64,000 bases of DNA from Heligmosomoides polygyrus polygyrus (Eukaryota; Nematoda; Chromadorea; Rhabditida; Heligmosomidae), in contig OX377202.1 in NCBI GenBank assembly GCA_947396885.1, positions 12,710,001-12,774,000 on the forward strand, given 5' to 3'. The position numbers and the translations under genes were made by a program. A model generated the notes under the pieces. The model made no database searches, had not been told where the DNA came from, and saw only the letters and a list, made by a program, of their open reading frames with translations. Positions 1 through 10,697 of the stretch are shown piece after piece (positions within the stretch are counted from its first letter, which is position 1; each line of letters opens with the position of its first letter).

Positions 1-780
1 GACCACAGAAGTTTTCATGAGGGTTTGAATCAGTGATCGATTTTCTTATCCGGAGCATGCATACATTTTTCCATAATAGTCGTAGGTCTGGCTTGGAACA
101 CCAATTCTAGATCAGATTTCTATAAGCACTCCTAGGCTGCTAACATTGCTTTCCATAGGGGACGTTGGATTTATCCTAGTCGGACGAGAGCATGCGGTGT
201 CTAGCATCTCTATCCCCTCCTATGAGTTTGTCCAAAGCTTCAACTACATCCAAATGCCATGATGCACATTCCTCAGGAAGTGGTGTAACCACTCGACCAA
301 GGATCTCCGGAACCTGCTGGATTTTCAGACCAATTAGACGTACACAAGATGAGAAGGAGACAACAATCGACATCACCTAATAAAGGAAAATTGACAACAA
401 AGTCCTCTCCGTCGTGGGCGTACACCCTGTGGCCACCAGTGCAGTCGAAACCCGCGACCTTTGCTTGCCCTCCAGGTGTTCTTTGGCTCACACATGGAGT
501 GGGCGAGAACCCCCGATATAACTCGCACCACAACTGTGACAGGTGACCCTGTAAACTCCCCCAGTAAAGGAGCAATCTCCTTCTCTGCCAGCCGGACTGT
601 CCATACAGTCAGGAGTAACACAAAGGCGGTCGTACATACGTTTCTTACCAGCCGCTGTTTCTGACTACCGGGCGGTAATTCCGTAAGAATTTCCGACTCA
701 TCTAAGAGTTTTGGCCAATGAGACGTATGACGTCCGCTAGAATTGTGAAGGTCTTGTAGGACGTAGTTCGGAGAAGCTTC
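1..780. other. Unassigned sequence
   Basis: No exon with family motifs and no clear inverted or tandem repeat is visible. Short overlapping frames on both strands look non-coding. It is the left flank of the TIR element starting near 781. Confidence 0.4.
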
Positions 781-2137
781 GGTTGCAATCCCAATTGGTG
801 GTGGCCGTATTTAAACGATTTCCCGACATAACGAAACACAATAAATGCAAGCAACGTATAGGAAGGTGTAAATTACACCAACACGGCTGCCTAGATAGAC
901 TCAGTTTCCGAGTTTCTAGTCGGAAGAAGGGAGCCCAAAAGGATCATTCTCATACGGATCTAGGAAGAAAGGACCTGCTCACTAGATTCGCACCGAGAAC
1001 GGATTATCATTATGCAGGTAAACTCATAACATCAGTAATAAAAAAACACATAACATCAGTATAAAAAATAAAAAATAAATAGGTCCATAAACCAATCTTC
1101 TACTGAAGCAAGACAGTGCATTCCACCTTCTAATCGTTTGCAAACGTCCCATCACAAATCCTACTATCCTACTGTATATAAGCGAGAACCGACGTTTGAC
1201 TGTCTGTCTGTGTGATTGTTTGTTTGCACAGGAGTGCTGGAGGAGTGTGTTGGGAGAAAGTGTGGGGATGGGGGTGGGGGGGGGGGGGGGGAGGTTAGTT
1301 GTGCAACGGTGCCTGGCGAATCAGTAGACGTGCCGAACATGTTGCCCAACGTGCATGGTGATTCATTCAGTAAACGTGCCAAACACGTCGCCAAACGCGC
1401 CTGGAGATGCGGTGCTGGAGGAGTGTTTCACTAGAGCTGATTTCACTAGAGCTCTCCAGGAGCGTTTGGCCACACATGACATGTGGGGAACCTTTCAGGG
1501 GATTTTATTGGTGACCTCGGCACCGTTTTACGATGGGGGCAGTTCTCCTTAGGTGACCTCACTACTAATACTGTAAGCGATGTGCATGAGATGTTAAGCC
1601 TTGATATGTTATGTTTGAGAATCTTAGAATTCTTGTCTGACTCATAGGCTTTCAGAGCGAGGTTCCCTCAAGGATAAAAGCCGCGAGCCTGGCTGAGGAG
1701 CAAGAAGATCTTCTTCATCGTCCTTCACCACTGCCTTGCTCTCCTCTCCTGCGACAAACCGTCACCGATCGACCCCGAGACGGCGAAGCTCTACCGGTCG
1801 GCGCGACTGTCTCATCTATGTCAGATTTTTGCATGCCTAACATGTGCCTTGATGTGTTATTCAACAGTAATAAGTCTAATAGGATCACGTGCATAAAGCA
1901 GAAGTAGGAAGAGCAGCTTTCGCTGGGCGACGTTGTTTACAATAGTACAGAGTCGGCCGACAGCCCGCTGAACGGCTGGTATGTTATATATTCCTGTGCG
2001 TTCTGTGTTATTTTAGTTTAATTTCGTCAGTGTAGTTGTTTTCTAAGGAATGAGTGAGTTCGATACATTTTAATAATGAACACATTCAGTTCATTTGAAA
2101 GCGTTTGAGAGTGGCCACCACCAACTAGGATTACACC
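781..2137. mobile_element. Non-autonomous TIR element (family T), copy 1, split by a Helitron
   Basis: Imperfect terminal inverted repeats: GGTTGCAATCCCAATTGGTG at the left and the complement of CACCAACTAGGATTACACC at the right. The subterminal sequence GATTTCCCGACATAACGAA is shared with copies at 24402 and 47114. Removing the Helitron at 1167-1979 leaves about 545 bp, close to the 520 bp of the uninterrupted copy at 24402-24921. No transposase is present, and the superfamily cannot be assigned. Confidence 0.7.
1167..1979 (+). mobile_element. Non-autonomous Helitron
   Basis: The 5' end TCCTACTGTATATAAGCG is preceded by A. The 3' end is a GC-rich imperfect stem followed by GAACGGCTGG and then T, giving the classic A|TC...CTRR|T borders. 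It interrupts a TIR element whose other copy lacks it, so the empty site is visible in this window. The interior holds a poly-G run at about 1276-1291 and one to two degenerate copies of the ACGTGCCGAACAC minisatellite unit seen in the Helitron at 20737-21270. No Rep/helicase frame is present. Confidence 0.7.
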
Positions 2138-2391
2138 AAGCTTCGAACTTCTGTAAATTCTGTAGGTGTAACCTATAATTTGTACACAGATAATGATAAT
2201 CAACGCCTTTCGATTTGTATGGGATTCGTTTTAAAGTGCTGGCTTAAGTTGCAGGCTACCGTGGTCAGCTGCCATCAGCTTCTCGGAACTCGGCCTAACA
2301 TGAGACTCCCAAACTTGACGTCTATCCACGTATTCATTAAGTTGGGGCTGTGGCTCTTTGTGGTCATTCCGTTCATACCCATCGCATCGAA

Positions 2392-5300
2392 ATGTCGGAA
2401 GGGACCCCAGAAACAACGAGTGACGAGGATTCTGAGATTCCACTGGTCATCTGCCCGTACAACCTGAACCATCTCGTGGAACCAGTGGAGTTCGCTGATC
2501 ACCTGCGCGAGTGCCGCATACGATACTGCCGAGAGAATGCGAACACACTGAGGCTGATCAGGTGAATGTCGAATCTACCGCTCAATTTGTTGGTAACCAC
2601 TGGTAATCCAATCAGTAGATTAGCACTGCAGTGCAGCGCGTCCCAAAAAAAAAACGCATTGCGTAACCAATTCACCAAATTTTCAGTCAGGGTCTCCGCT
2701 CTTCGGACCGTATGCTCTACCCTAAGCTTCCTCTAGTGAAGGATTGGGGGCTGATTGGATTCGTAAATTGATTGGATAGGGTCTCCAACGGAGGAAGTCG
2801 AGCATACGGACCATGTCAAGGCGTACTTTAGCTCAGGAACTACGGCGAAGTGGAACGCGACTAGGCGTACATTCCGACAGACGTTCTTGGCACTTTTGGC
2901 AGCTTTTTCGACGCTCTTGAAAGCTCGTCAGGCCGCATGCTTCTTTCTGATCAGCTTCGGTACTAGGTCGTTGTCCATCTTGTCGTCGTGACCTCGGTGT
3001 AGCATCCTAAACCCAAATTGTGCAATCTTCGATGCGCCCTTGACGCATTTGAGATCAGGCTGAACAAATTGAAGCAAGTGTCTTCCAGAAAAAGTAGAGA
3101 CTTTCGGAGAAGGTCAAAATAATTTTTTTCTCCTGGAAAAATTTAGTATGGCTTTTCCTTTAAAAATTGAATCCAGCTGCACCTAGAAGAGGTCACACCT
3201 TCGGAATTTGTATTAAAAATTAGTTTCTGAAAGAAAACTAATGATGGGAAGCTTATCCTAAATTACAGGGAAGCAGCCATTTGTTCTATTGTTGAATTAG
3301 GAGGTTTCATAATGCATGTTTCGAGGACGTCGCGATTTCTCTTTGATTCATAGGAAAAGCTCTGTTTGCATGGGGTTGAAAAACAAATACTTTCACCTAG
3401 CTATTTCAAACAAAGAGTGTTTACACCATCATTCAAAGCAGAATCGCAACGTGCTTGATGAGTGCAATCTGCGATCTTTTCTTTTTGCATTTTTAGCACG
3501 TTTTTGGAGGTTTCCTGCAGTTAAAAAAGCTTTGAACTATTGTTTTTTAAACAAGGTACCTTCAAAAATTGAACGCCATTTCTTTCACCTACTGTTCACT
3601 TTTTGGGGTAAGTGATACATAAAATTTTAATGAAATTAACACTAAGCTAATCTAAGACAAAAAGTCGACCTTAGAAAGTTTTTGGCTCTGACTCGAAGAC
3701 GAAAAGGAACGTTTCATTTTATTTATTCCTGCCAGTGCAATCGCTGATGAGCACCATGAATGATGGATAGCCCCAAGGTCTTCAGGGTAGAATCCTTCTT
3801 CTACCGCATGTTAGGTGCAGCTCAGTGGTTTGTTCTGTGAACGGTATGAATAGAGTAAGCGCCACCTCTTTATGCGGCCATGATCAACATGCTTATACAA
3901 AAGGGCTAATCGCCCCAGCCAATCGCCCCGGCCTCCTTGACGAGGGACGGACGATTGGATTGTCGTCACCGGGAACGATAACAGCAACCATTTTGAGTGA
4001 CGGTAGGAACGGAAATTTCAACAAGGAAGGAGTTGTAGGCGTTCTCCATTTTTGCAAGAAACCTAGACTGGACGACTGCCAAGATGGTCTGTTAAATACG
4101 AACGAGTATCCGCTGTTTGTGCAAAATGAGAGCTGGAGAATGGCTTGAGCCCATCTGGTTATATGTTCAGTTAAGGGCCGTATGCTGTCAGTCTGCTTCT
4201 TAAATTCGTTAGCGGTAATTTACTTAATGCCACCATTTCGGATACATTATTAAGAAATTAAATGAAGTCCCGAATATGAGTGGCGTCCCTGACAATCAAA
4301 TTGCAGTACTCTAGAAGCGAACCGCCTGGCCTAACCAGGGAAGGGTTCCGAACTTCCTCGAAACTTCAAGTGGAGGCCAAGGTCAGTAGAAGGAGCTCAG
4401 ATTACTGATTACAACTATGAGGAAAAAGATAGTAAAATCAAACTCTTTGGGCCGGATTAATCAACGACTTATGTAACTTTAACGGAGAATTGTAAGCTTA
4501 TCAAGCGATATGGTGAGCGACAAGCCGCGTTAAAAGCTCAGATAACGCGGCTTATCGCTCCCATATAGCTTGGTAAGCTTACAACTCTCCGTTAAGGCTA
4601 CGTAAGTCGTTGACGAATCCGGCCCTTAAACGAATTCTGACCTTTGGAAGTTCACTGGGTTGACTATAGGCTGACCGTGCCAATGAGCTGTAGTTAGAGT
4701 GGTGGGTGATGAGTGTTGAACACGGCAGTGGCAGCGGTGGCCTAGAGCCAGATTCATCAACCGCTTACCTCCCTCTAACGGTAAAAATACCGCCAAACCT
4801 GATTCAAATTGTAAGGGACGAAGGAGGAATCAGTGTGGTGAGTCCCGTTCGACATTTTACCCTCGTGTTGCCTCTCTCCTTGCTGGCCATCTCTTTCGAA
4901 ACGTCGCGGCCCCTTGCCCTTCTCGGTTTCAGGCACGGACTTGAGGAGGACGGACCTATACATATAAGCGAGGACAAAGGACTCTCGGGGACTGCCACCC
5001 GGACGGTTGAGGTTCTGCTCCTTCCACCGACCACGCCGGCATTCGTCCCCACTCCGTGCCCAGTGAACTCCCGTTATGTGTTGTCGTTTGTTGTTCTCTC
5101 TTGTGCCGAGTTACGTTCCGGCTTGTCGTTCCGTGCTTCATGGAATATCGCAGATAAATATGCGAAATGAATTGATTTCGGATCATACCATAGGCTGAAT
5201 AACCAAGATTATTACTTAATGAATGTCATATCAGGGTGTGGCGGTATTTTCGTCGTAAGAGGGCGGTAAGCGGTTGATGAATCTGGCCCCTAGAGGTAGT

Positions 5301-6108
5301 GCTCTGGCTCGCTATGAGGCGGTCAGGCCTAACCCCTCTCATTACAGCTTATTTGCCAGTCTACAGTGAACCCGGTGAACGTGCACAGATCAGAGCCAAC
5401 AGATCGTTCAACAGTTTCATTTTGCAATTTCGACCCCATATTCGTAATTGGCTTTCCACGCTCCTTCTACTGACTCTGGTTTATACTTGAAGTCCCGTGG
5501 GAGTTCGAAACCCTTCCTCGAAACTTATGAGGAAGGAGGAATGTGAACCACCACTCAGACTTGCACCAAGGGCTCTCCTGGGAAAAACTTGCGAAATAAA
5601 TCTTAGACGTTTGTTTTTATTTCTTCACCTTGTTCAGATTTATTTATATAAGCTGCAAAGTCACGCTTGCCACGACCTCGCACGGTTACCCAACATAGGT
5701 ACCTAGAAGTATGTCCACGATTCAGCACTGAAGCAGAATACTTGACGCACTTCAAGAGAGTTTATCATAGTTTGCATTTGTTCAGATGTAAAGTGAATTC
5801 CCGTCATTACGTGCCAGAAGTCGAACTCGAGTTCCACGAGAGACAGTGCGAAGACGCCATCTATCATAAAATTGTCGAGGAAGTTAAAACCGAGCCGATA
5901 CCAATAAAAAGTAAGTCCCGGTGGCGTCAGAGATGCTGGGTGACTCAATTGGCGACAGTTTATAGTACCAAGTTCGGATTCGAGTGACTGCGACGACGAT
6001 AGCTGTGACGCCTCCGACTCCTCAATCAGTTCTGGTGACACTGAATACTCAACCTCTAAAGAGGAGCTGTTGCGTCGAATACTCCAAGGTCGTACGTACG
6101 ACGACTAG
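2392..6108 (+). CDS. gtsf-1: GTSF-1/Asterix-like protein with two CHHC zinc fingers, 3 exons, 145 aa
   Basis: Exons read as 2392-2561, 5786-5910 and 5966-6108, with donors GTGAAT and GTAAGT and acceptors TTCAG and TATAG. Phases join cleanly to 145 codons plus TAG. Seen: two fingers of identical spacing C-x5-H-x9-H-x3-C, at C21-H27-H37-C41 and C58-H64-H74-C78, then a Ser/Asp-rich acidic tail (about 99-129) and a short basic C-terminus. Exon 1 holds finger 1 and exon 2 finger 2. Known: this double CHHC arrangement and length fit gametocyte-specific factor 1 (fly Asterix, C. elegans GTSF-1), which assists Piwi or, in C. elegans, the RRF-3/ERI complex; CHHC fingers bind RNA. Inference: a nuclear/cytoplasmic small-RNA cofactor. 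The protein contains no tryptophan. The start is the first ATG close to finger 1, and the upstream frame has no clear splice site. Intron 1 (3.2 kb) is full of repeats; intron 2 is 55 bases. An AATAAA lies at 6513. TRM13 and U11-48K also have CHHC fingers but are much larger. Confidence 0.85.
2860..3010 (-). mobile_element. RTE-type LINE fragment
   Basis: On the minus strand the sequence matches the part of the RTE frame at 31036-32070 that reads SRRKRAAWVAFKSVEE, in decayed form. Only about 150 bases are recognisable. It lies in intron 1 of the GTSF-1-like gene. Confidence 0.55.
3011..4448. other. Intronic sequence, mostly unassigned
   Basis: AT-rich stretches at 3100-3160 and 3690-3730 resemble, in opposite orientation, the ends of the palindromic repeat family found at 30820-32615 and 36117-38815. 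They may bound a decayed copy of it. No coding exon is visible. Confidence 0.3.
4449..4625. mobile_element. Palindromic MITE, about 177 bp
   Basis: GGGCCGGATTAATCAACGAC at the left is answered by GTCGTTGACGAATCCGGCCC at the right, and the inverted arms run almost to the centre near 4537. It lies in intron 1 of the GTSF-1-like gene. No coding content. Confidence 0.8.
4748..5288. mobile_element. MITE with 7-bp target duplication
   Basis: CCAGATTCATCAACCGCTTA at the left pairs with TAAGCGGTTGATGAATCTGG at the right. It is flanked on both sides by CCTAGAG (4741-4747 and 5289-5295). Both ends also carry a GGCGGTA/TACCGCC block. A shorter relative is at 62973-63106. It is intronic in the GTSF-1-like gene. 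Confidence 0.8.
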
Positions 6109-7028
6109 AAGGAGCATACGCGGCGAATTTCTACCATCTCTTTCCCGCTTGTTTGAAATGTTTTCTCTATCAATTTTATGCAAAAAGAATATTTCATCAG
6201 AGCAGGTTCTCTTGTCAGAAACACGAAACAAACAAACAGTGGAGCAGTTCGTACAAGCAGTTATTATACTATTCAAGGAGTTTTAAAACTAAGAAACAAA
6301 CTTTCGACTGGCTTCGGAATTGTCTCGGTGCTAAGGGAAACTGAAGATGCTTAAGAAATTTCGAAAAAAGTACAAATACAGTACAAAGCCCTATAAGTAA
6401 AAAACTTGCTTTGATTCTTGGACGAGGAAGAGAAGGCTAGCCGAGCCACCTCACGTGTGTGATTTCTTAGATGAGTGGTGTTATGCTGGGGTACCACCTT
6501 TCGGCAATGTTGCTTAATAAAGTAAAGCTGAAAGAGTATTTGTGGCGCTAAGGGTAAAAGGCGTCGAATTTGAGTACGATTTTGGGTTTGGTTCCAACTA
6601 ACACTTCCAAACACGGCCTCCATAGATCATTGAATAAGTGCAAGACTTGCCAAGAAACAATGAAGGATTGAGTTATAAGGATGTTTAGTTGCGATCAAAA
6701 GTCTTGCGCCGGTCGATACGTTTTCCTTTCCAGTCCGCGATGCTACGACTTACACCGCCAGCACTGTTTGGTGGAGCAGAGCATCCTCGATATCTTCCTA
6801 ACAAATACAGTTCCCTCTCGTTGTAACGCGTTTGAGGGGACCGGAGAAAATCCGCGTTATAACAGGAGTTACGTCCTAACCGGAGCTGACTTTTTTGACT
6901 ATTTTACGTGTAGATTTATTTAGAAATGCATGCAATGGCTAATTGTGGCTAAAGCAATGAAATGTGTGACCATGAGGAGAGTTTGAAGGCAAAGACCATC
7001 TCTAGATTATTAACGAAGTCTTGTCCTT
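6109..7028. other. 3' flank of the GTSF-1-like gene and unassigned intergenic DNA
   Basis: AATAAA at 6513-6518 could end the GTSF-1-like transcript, giving a 3' UTR of about 400 bases. At 6689-6712 there is a short relic (TTGCGATCAAAAGTCTTGCG) of the terminal repeat of the tRNA-bearing MITE seen at 61013-61143. Nothing else is recognised. Confidence 0.45.
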
Positions 7029-7216
7029 ACAAGGAAAGGTTCTCAACTCATGGTGAGCTTTTGCGATGCTATTTTGGCAGGATGTAGGGTCCTGTGAGTG
7101 GAGTCCAGAACCACAGTCAGTTTTTGCTGAACGCTTCTTTACAGGCCTGGAAAGGAGGTCTGAAAGCATGCATCTGAAGCGAAACTATTATCATCCCCTA
7201 CGACACCCAACGAAGT

Positions 7217-7297
7217 GTGCCTCGGTGGCGCAGCCGGTAACGCTGCCGCCTCATAGGAGCACACCGGCGGGTTTTTCACTTCCAATCCGAGTGCTGC
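7217..7297 (+). pseudogene. tRNA-Met-like sequence in the left fold-back arm
   Basis: GGTGGCGCAGCCGGTAACGC is a good RNA polymerase III A-box/D-arm of elongator tRNA-Met kind, and a CAT anticodon follows in CTCATAGGAG. The T-arm half is degraded (TTTTTCACTTCCAATCC), so it is not a working tRNA. Confidence 0.5.
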
Positions 7298-8085
7298 AAC
7301 GATTTTTGCACGTATTAGTTTGTTGTTAATACACTTTCTTATGATCACAGGAGTCAATTTTAGACCACCAATGCTTACAACAAACCAAGGTTCTCTATTT
7401 GCGAATTCATATGTGCTAGTTTTTCAAGCATGCATATCCGCACCATATCACTTCTCTGCAAATAAAAAATCTTACACATTATTAAATTAAAAGTCTTACA
7501 TTTATTATTTCCCTCTCAGTCAACACTATGAAACAAGTAAAACACAAGCGCGTGTCACACCAGCAGCATCTTACAAAAGCTAGTGAGAAACTTCGTTGAA
7601 CGCGTAATCTGTGGGTGTAGAGAAGGGCCCTGAATGAGCATCGACGTAACCTCACTGTTGTCTTACCCCTCACACTCATCATCAGGTGTCCAGTCGACAT
7701 CCACCTCCTCATCGAAACCCACCTATGATAGCACCTAGATGATACGTTAGAAAGGTGCCATTTTCATTATACTCTCGCTAACCTGTACCAACTCTTCTTC
7801 CTGACAGTCAACATCTCCATAAATGGCGTCCAGGAGGAGTCCTTATATGGCATCCGCAAGCGCAATCTCTCTCCTTGTAGGAGAGGTGAAATTTGGTGTG
7901 AAGGTGGAAAGTAGTCGGCCAACAACACGTTCAGGTGAGAACGAATTTTTAGTGCACTCATGTACCAATAGTTACGGTATAGAGAGCTTTGGCTCGTTGT
8001 AAGCATTGGTGGTCTAAAATTGACTTCTGTGATCATAAGAAACTGTAATAACAACAAACTAATACAAAAAAAATGCAAAAATAAT

Positions 8086-8168
8086 GGCAGCGCTAGGACT
8101 CGAACTGAAAAGCCCGCCGGTGCGCTCCTATGAGGGGGCAGTGTTACCGGCTACCCCACCTAGGCGCA
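8086..8168 (-). pseudogene. tRNA-Met-like sequence in the right fold-back arm
   Basis: This is the inverted copy of the segment at 7217-7297. Its B box is better preserved (GTTCGAGTCC on the minus strand) and it has the same CTCATAGGAG anticodon arm. The A box is damaged instead. Acceptor pairing is incomplete. Confidence 0.5.
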
Positions 8169-8347
8169 TCTTGTTGGGTGTCGTAGGGGTTGATAATAGT
8201 TGCGCGCACGCTTTCAGACCTCCTTTTCTGGTCTCTAAGAAGCGTTCAGCAAAAACTGACTGCGGTTCTGGACTCCACTCACAGGGCCCTACATCCTGCC
8301 AAGGTAGCATCGCAAAAGCTCACCATGAGTTCGGAACCTTTCCTTGT

Positions 8348-9118
8348 CAGAGAACTATCTGCTCTACGCATAAGTATGACAGATATGTGTGAGGAATCTG
8401 ATCAGCAACAAAACTGTGACCTGATGTTGCAATATCTTTAGTCGCCATCAATACTCTCTTGTCAGGCGGAATATGGACCCGCACTCTACCTTCCAGGCTG
8501 TTTTTAGGGATGTTAGCAGAGCACATTTCCACGATGCTAGCCCATTACGCTATCAGCACTGTTAAATCGCGCGCCGCATCCACTATATCCTCATTGTTGT
8601 GGCTGCTCAGCACTCTTCCACGATATGAGCGCTGCTGCTGTAATCCAGGTCCGGAAGGCAGAGGGTGCAGGCAGAAGTCCCGCGTGGCGCTGGAGTTTCG
8701 ATCGCAGCAAACCAACATGCGACAGCACATAACCACTATACCAGCTGCTCTAGGCTTAATACAATGTGTAGGGTGTTGTTTTGAATAATTTTGGCTTCAA
8801 TCCACATTTTCTGTCGTTCCTGATAGAGGAAATCTTCCAACATACGGCAGCTTCTAACGCCTAGCGAGAGTTTCCAACTGTGCTCGACATACTGCTGACA
8901 ATGAACACTTGTGGGCCACGCACTCATGAAAAACTTCTACATGCATCCAATTCTTTATCGCACAGATGCTAATTGCGAAGACGAACGAGGCAAGAGAGGG
9001 TCTGATTTCAGACGCGGTCAGCTCTTGCTCGTCTTCATTTTCCGTGTGGGACCGGAACTGAACCCGAATCGCGTTATAAGGAGTCATTTTGAACGCAGGG
9101 TTCCTCCCAAAACCGCGC
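8348..9118. other. Unassigned intergenic DNA
   Basis: No exon, no clear repeat pair and no RNA gene is visible between the fold-back element and the GC-rich MITE at 9119. Confidence 0.4.
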
Positions 9119-9411
9119 TATGGCCTATGTTATACTCCCGCGGGAGCATCCGCGGACGGGCGGAAATTGCGCCGAGATCCCTCACCTGGCCGCGGCCCGC
9201 CACGCCCGCCGTCCGCGGATCGCCGCCGACAGACGACGAGGGGCTGTTAGGCATCTGTTATACTCCCGCGGGAGCATCCGCGGAACGTCCGCGGACCAAT
9301 GGTGCACAGCGGAGGCGGGCGTGGCGGGCAGCGACGAGTGGCCCGGCGCGGGGTCCCGGCGCGATTCCCGCCCTTCCGCGGATACTCCCGCGGGAGTATA
9401 ACATAGGCCTT
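9119..9411. mobile_element. GC-rich MITE with CTCCCGCGGGAG termini
   Basis: GGCCTATGTTATACTCCCGC at the left and its complement at the right (ending ATAACATAGGCC) bound about 290 bp. An internal extra copy of TTATACTCCCGCGGGAGCAT lies at about 9258. A second member, with the same intact outer end, sits at 13043-13242, mirror-wise. Confidence 0.7.
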
Positions 9412-9655
9412 AAGGCCCATGCACACTTCTGCGACAGCGCGGCGCGGCCATGATGAAGCATAGGGCCGCGACGGCGGCGGCGCGACATTGCGACACGTGC
9501 CGCAGGGAGGGAGCACGCACACTCTTGCGGCTGTCGCGGCGGCTATCGCAGGCGACGCCGCGCTGAGTACCGCAGGCTGGAATGGTTCAAATCATTCCTA
9601 GCGGCGCGGCATCCACGGAGACGTCGGTCCCGTTGTATACCTTTGTCCTTGGGAA

Positions 9656-9860
9656 AAAATTTCGAATTTTGAATGATCGAATAATATTCGATTTTCAAAA
9701 TTTCGAATTTCGAATGATCGAATAATATTCGATTTTCAAAATTTCGAATTTCGAATGATCGAATAATATTCGATTTTCAAAATTTCGAATTTCGAATGAT
9801 CGAATAATATTCGATTTTCAAAATTACGAATTTCGAATGATCGAATAATATTCGATTTTC
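9656..9860. repeat. 41-bp tandem repeat, five units
   Basis: GATCGAATAATATTCGATTT recurs at 9675, 9716, 9757, 9798 and 9839. Each unit is itself made of short TTCGAA/ATTCGAAT palindromes. It is the subterminal array of the composite element. Confidence 0.9.
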
Positions 9861-9933
9861 AAAAAGTCGAATTTCGAATAATCGAATTTCGAATAGTCGA
9901 ATATTCGAATAATCAAATGAACACTATTATTTA

Positions 9934-10012
9934 CTGTTATGTCCTGTGGTCTCGTAAAGGAAATGGATGGCTGCTCCATCTATTTCCTTTACGAGACCAC
10001 AGGACAATAACA
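9934..10012. repeat. Hairpin of about 79 bases
   Basis: GTCCTGTGGTCTCGTAAAGG is followed after a short loop (GGATGGCTGCTCC) by the inverted copy CCTTTACGAGACCACAGGAC. The stem exceeds 30 bp with few mismatches. It may be a small MITE nested in the composite element. Confidence 0.8.
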
Positions 10013-10697
10013 GCGGTATAATGGCAATGAAGCACGCTTTGCTTCCGTAAGAATTCGTGCACCGAGAAGAGAGAAATACCTTGGGTAGGCAGAGCTAGAT
10101 TGTTATAGGTCTTTTACTATAGGTTGCTATCTTTCCTTATGTTATACGGAAGCTTCCAGGTGGTAAAAGAATGATTGTCATGGGCGGAGAAATGACACAA
10201 AGGCGATCTGGTGCAGAAAGGGCGCACTGGAGTCTCATGAATGGCATTCAGTTTGTGTTCTAACTCCGTTGAAGAGAAACGGACCCGTGTTGGAATCTAA
10301 TCTGACAAGACACTACGACTTGGACAGTGTTAGAGCGAAAATGGGGATGGCTCACTTTCACGGGAAACGGAGTATGACTGGCTCTTGTACTCCATAGCCT
10401 TTTCTCTTCCTCTCTTCTTCAACGTCTTTACTGGCAGAAAGCAGGAGCTTTCTAGGCCCCTAAAAGTTCTACCTCCCTATCGCAGCCCCTTCGGCTCTAA
10501 TCGTTCTCTTGTTGTAACTGGGGTAGAAATACAAAACTAAGGTTCTTCCGTAGTATACTGAAGGTAAAAATATCTGTGTATAGGCATAACCCTAATCACT
10601 TGCGATTCACGTGAATGGCCACAGCACGCTCGACGGCCGTTTACAAGGAAGCAGGTGCGCAGCGGAGGGTCGCGCTTGCAGCGCTTACTTCGCGTCA

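Larger units (their letters stand above)
7029..8347. mobile_element. Fold-back element with long inverted arms, each carrying a tRNA-like segment
   Basis: The left arm (about 7029-7405) and the right arm (about 7975-8347) are inverted copies; for example ACAAGGAAAGGTTC at the left returns as GAACCTTTCCTTGT at the right. The unique centre is about 570 bases with no recognisable protein. Each arm contains a tRNA-Met-like segment (7217-7297 and 8086-8168). No transposase and no clear target duplication are visible. Confidence 0.75.

Noticed and set aside
9247..9522. Arg/Pro/Ala-rich frames of 76-180 aa around 8911-9522 and 12897-13245
   Set aside because: They arise from GC-rich inverted terminal repeats, occur on both strands and have no recognisable domain.
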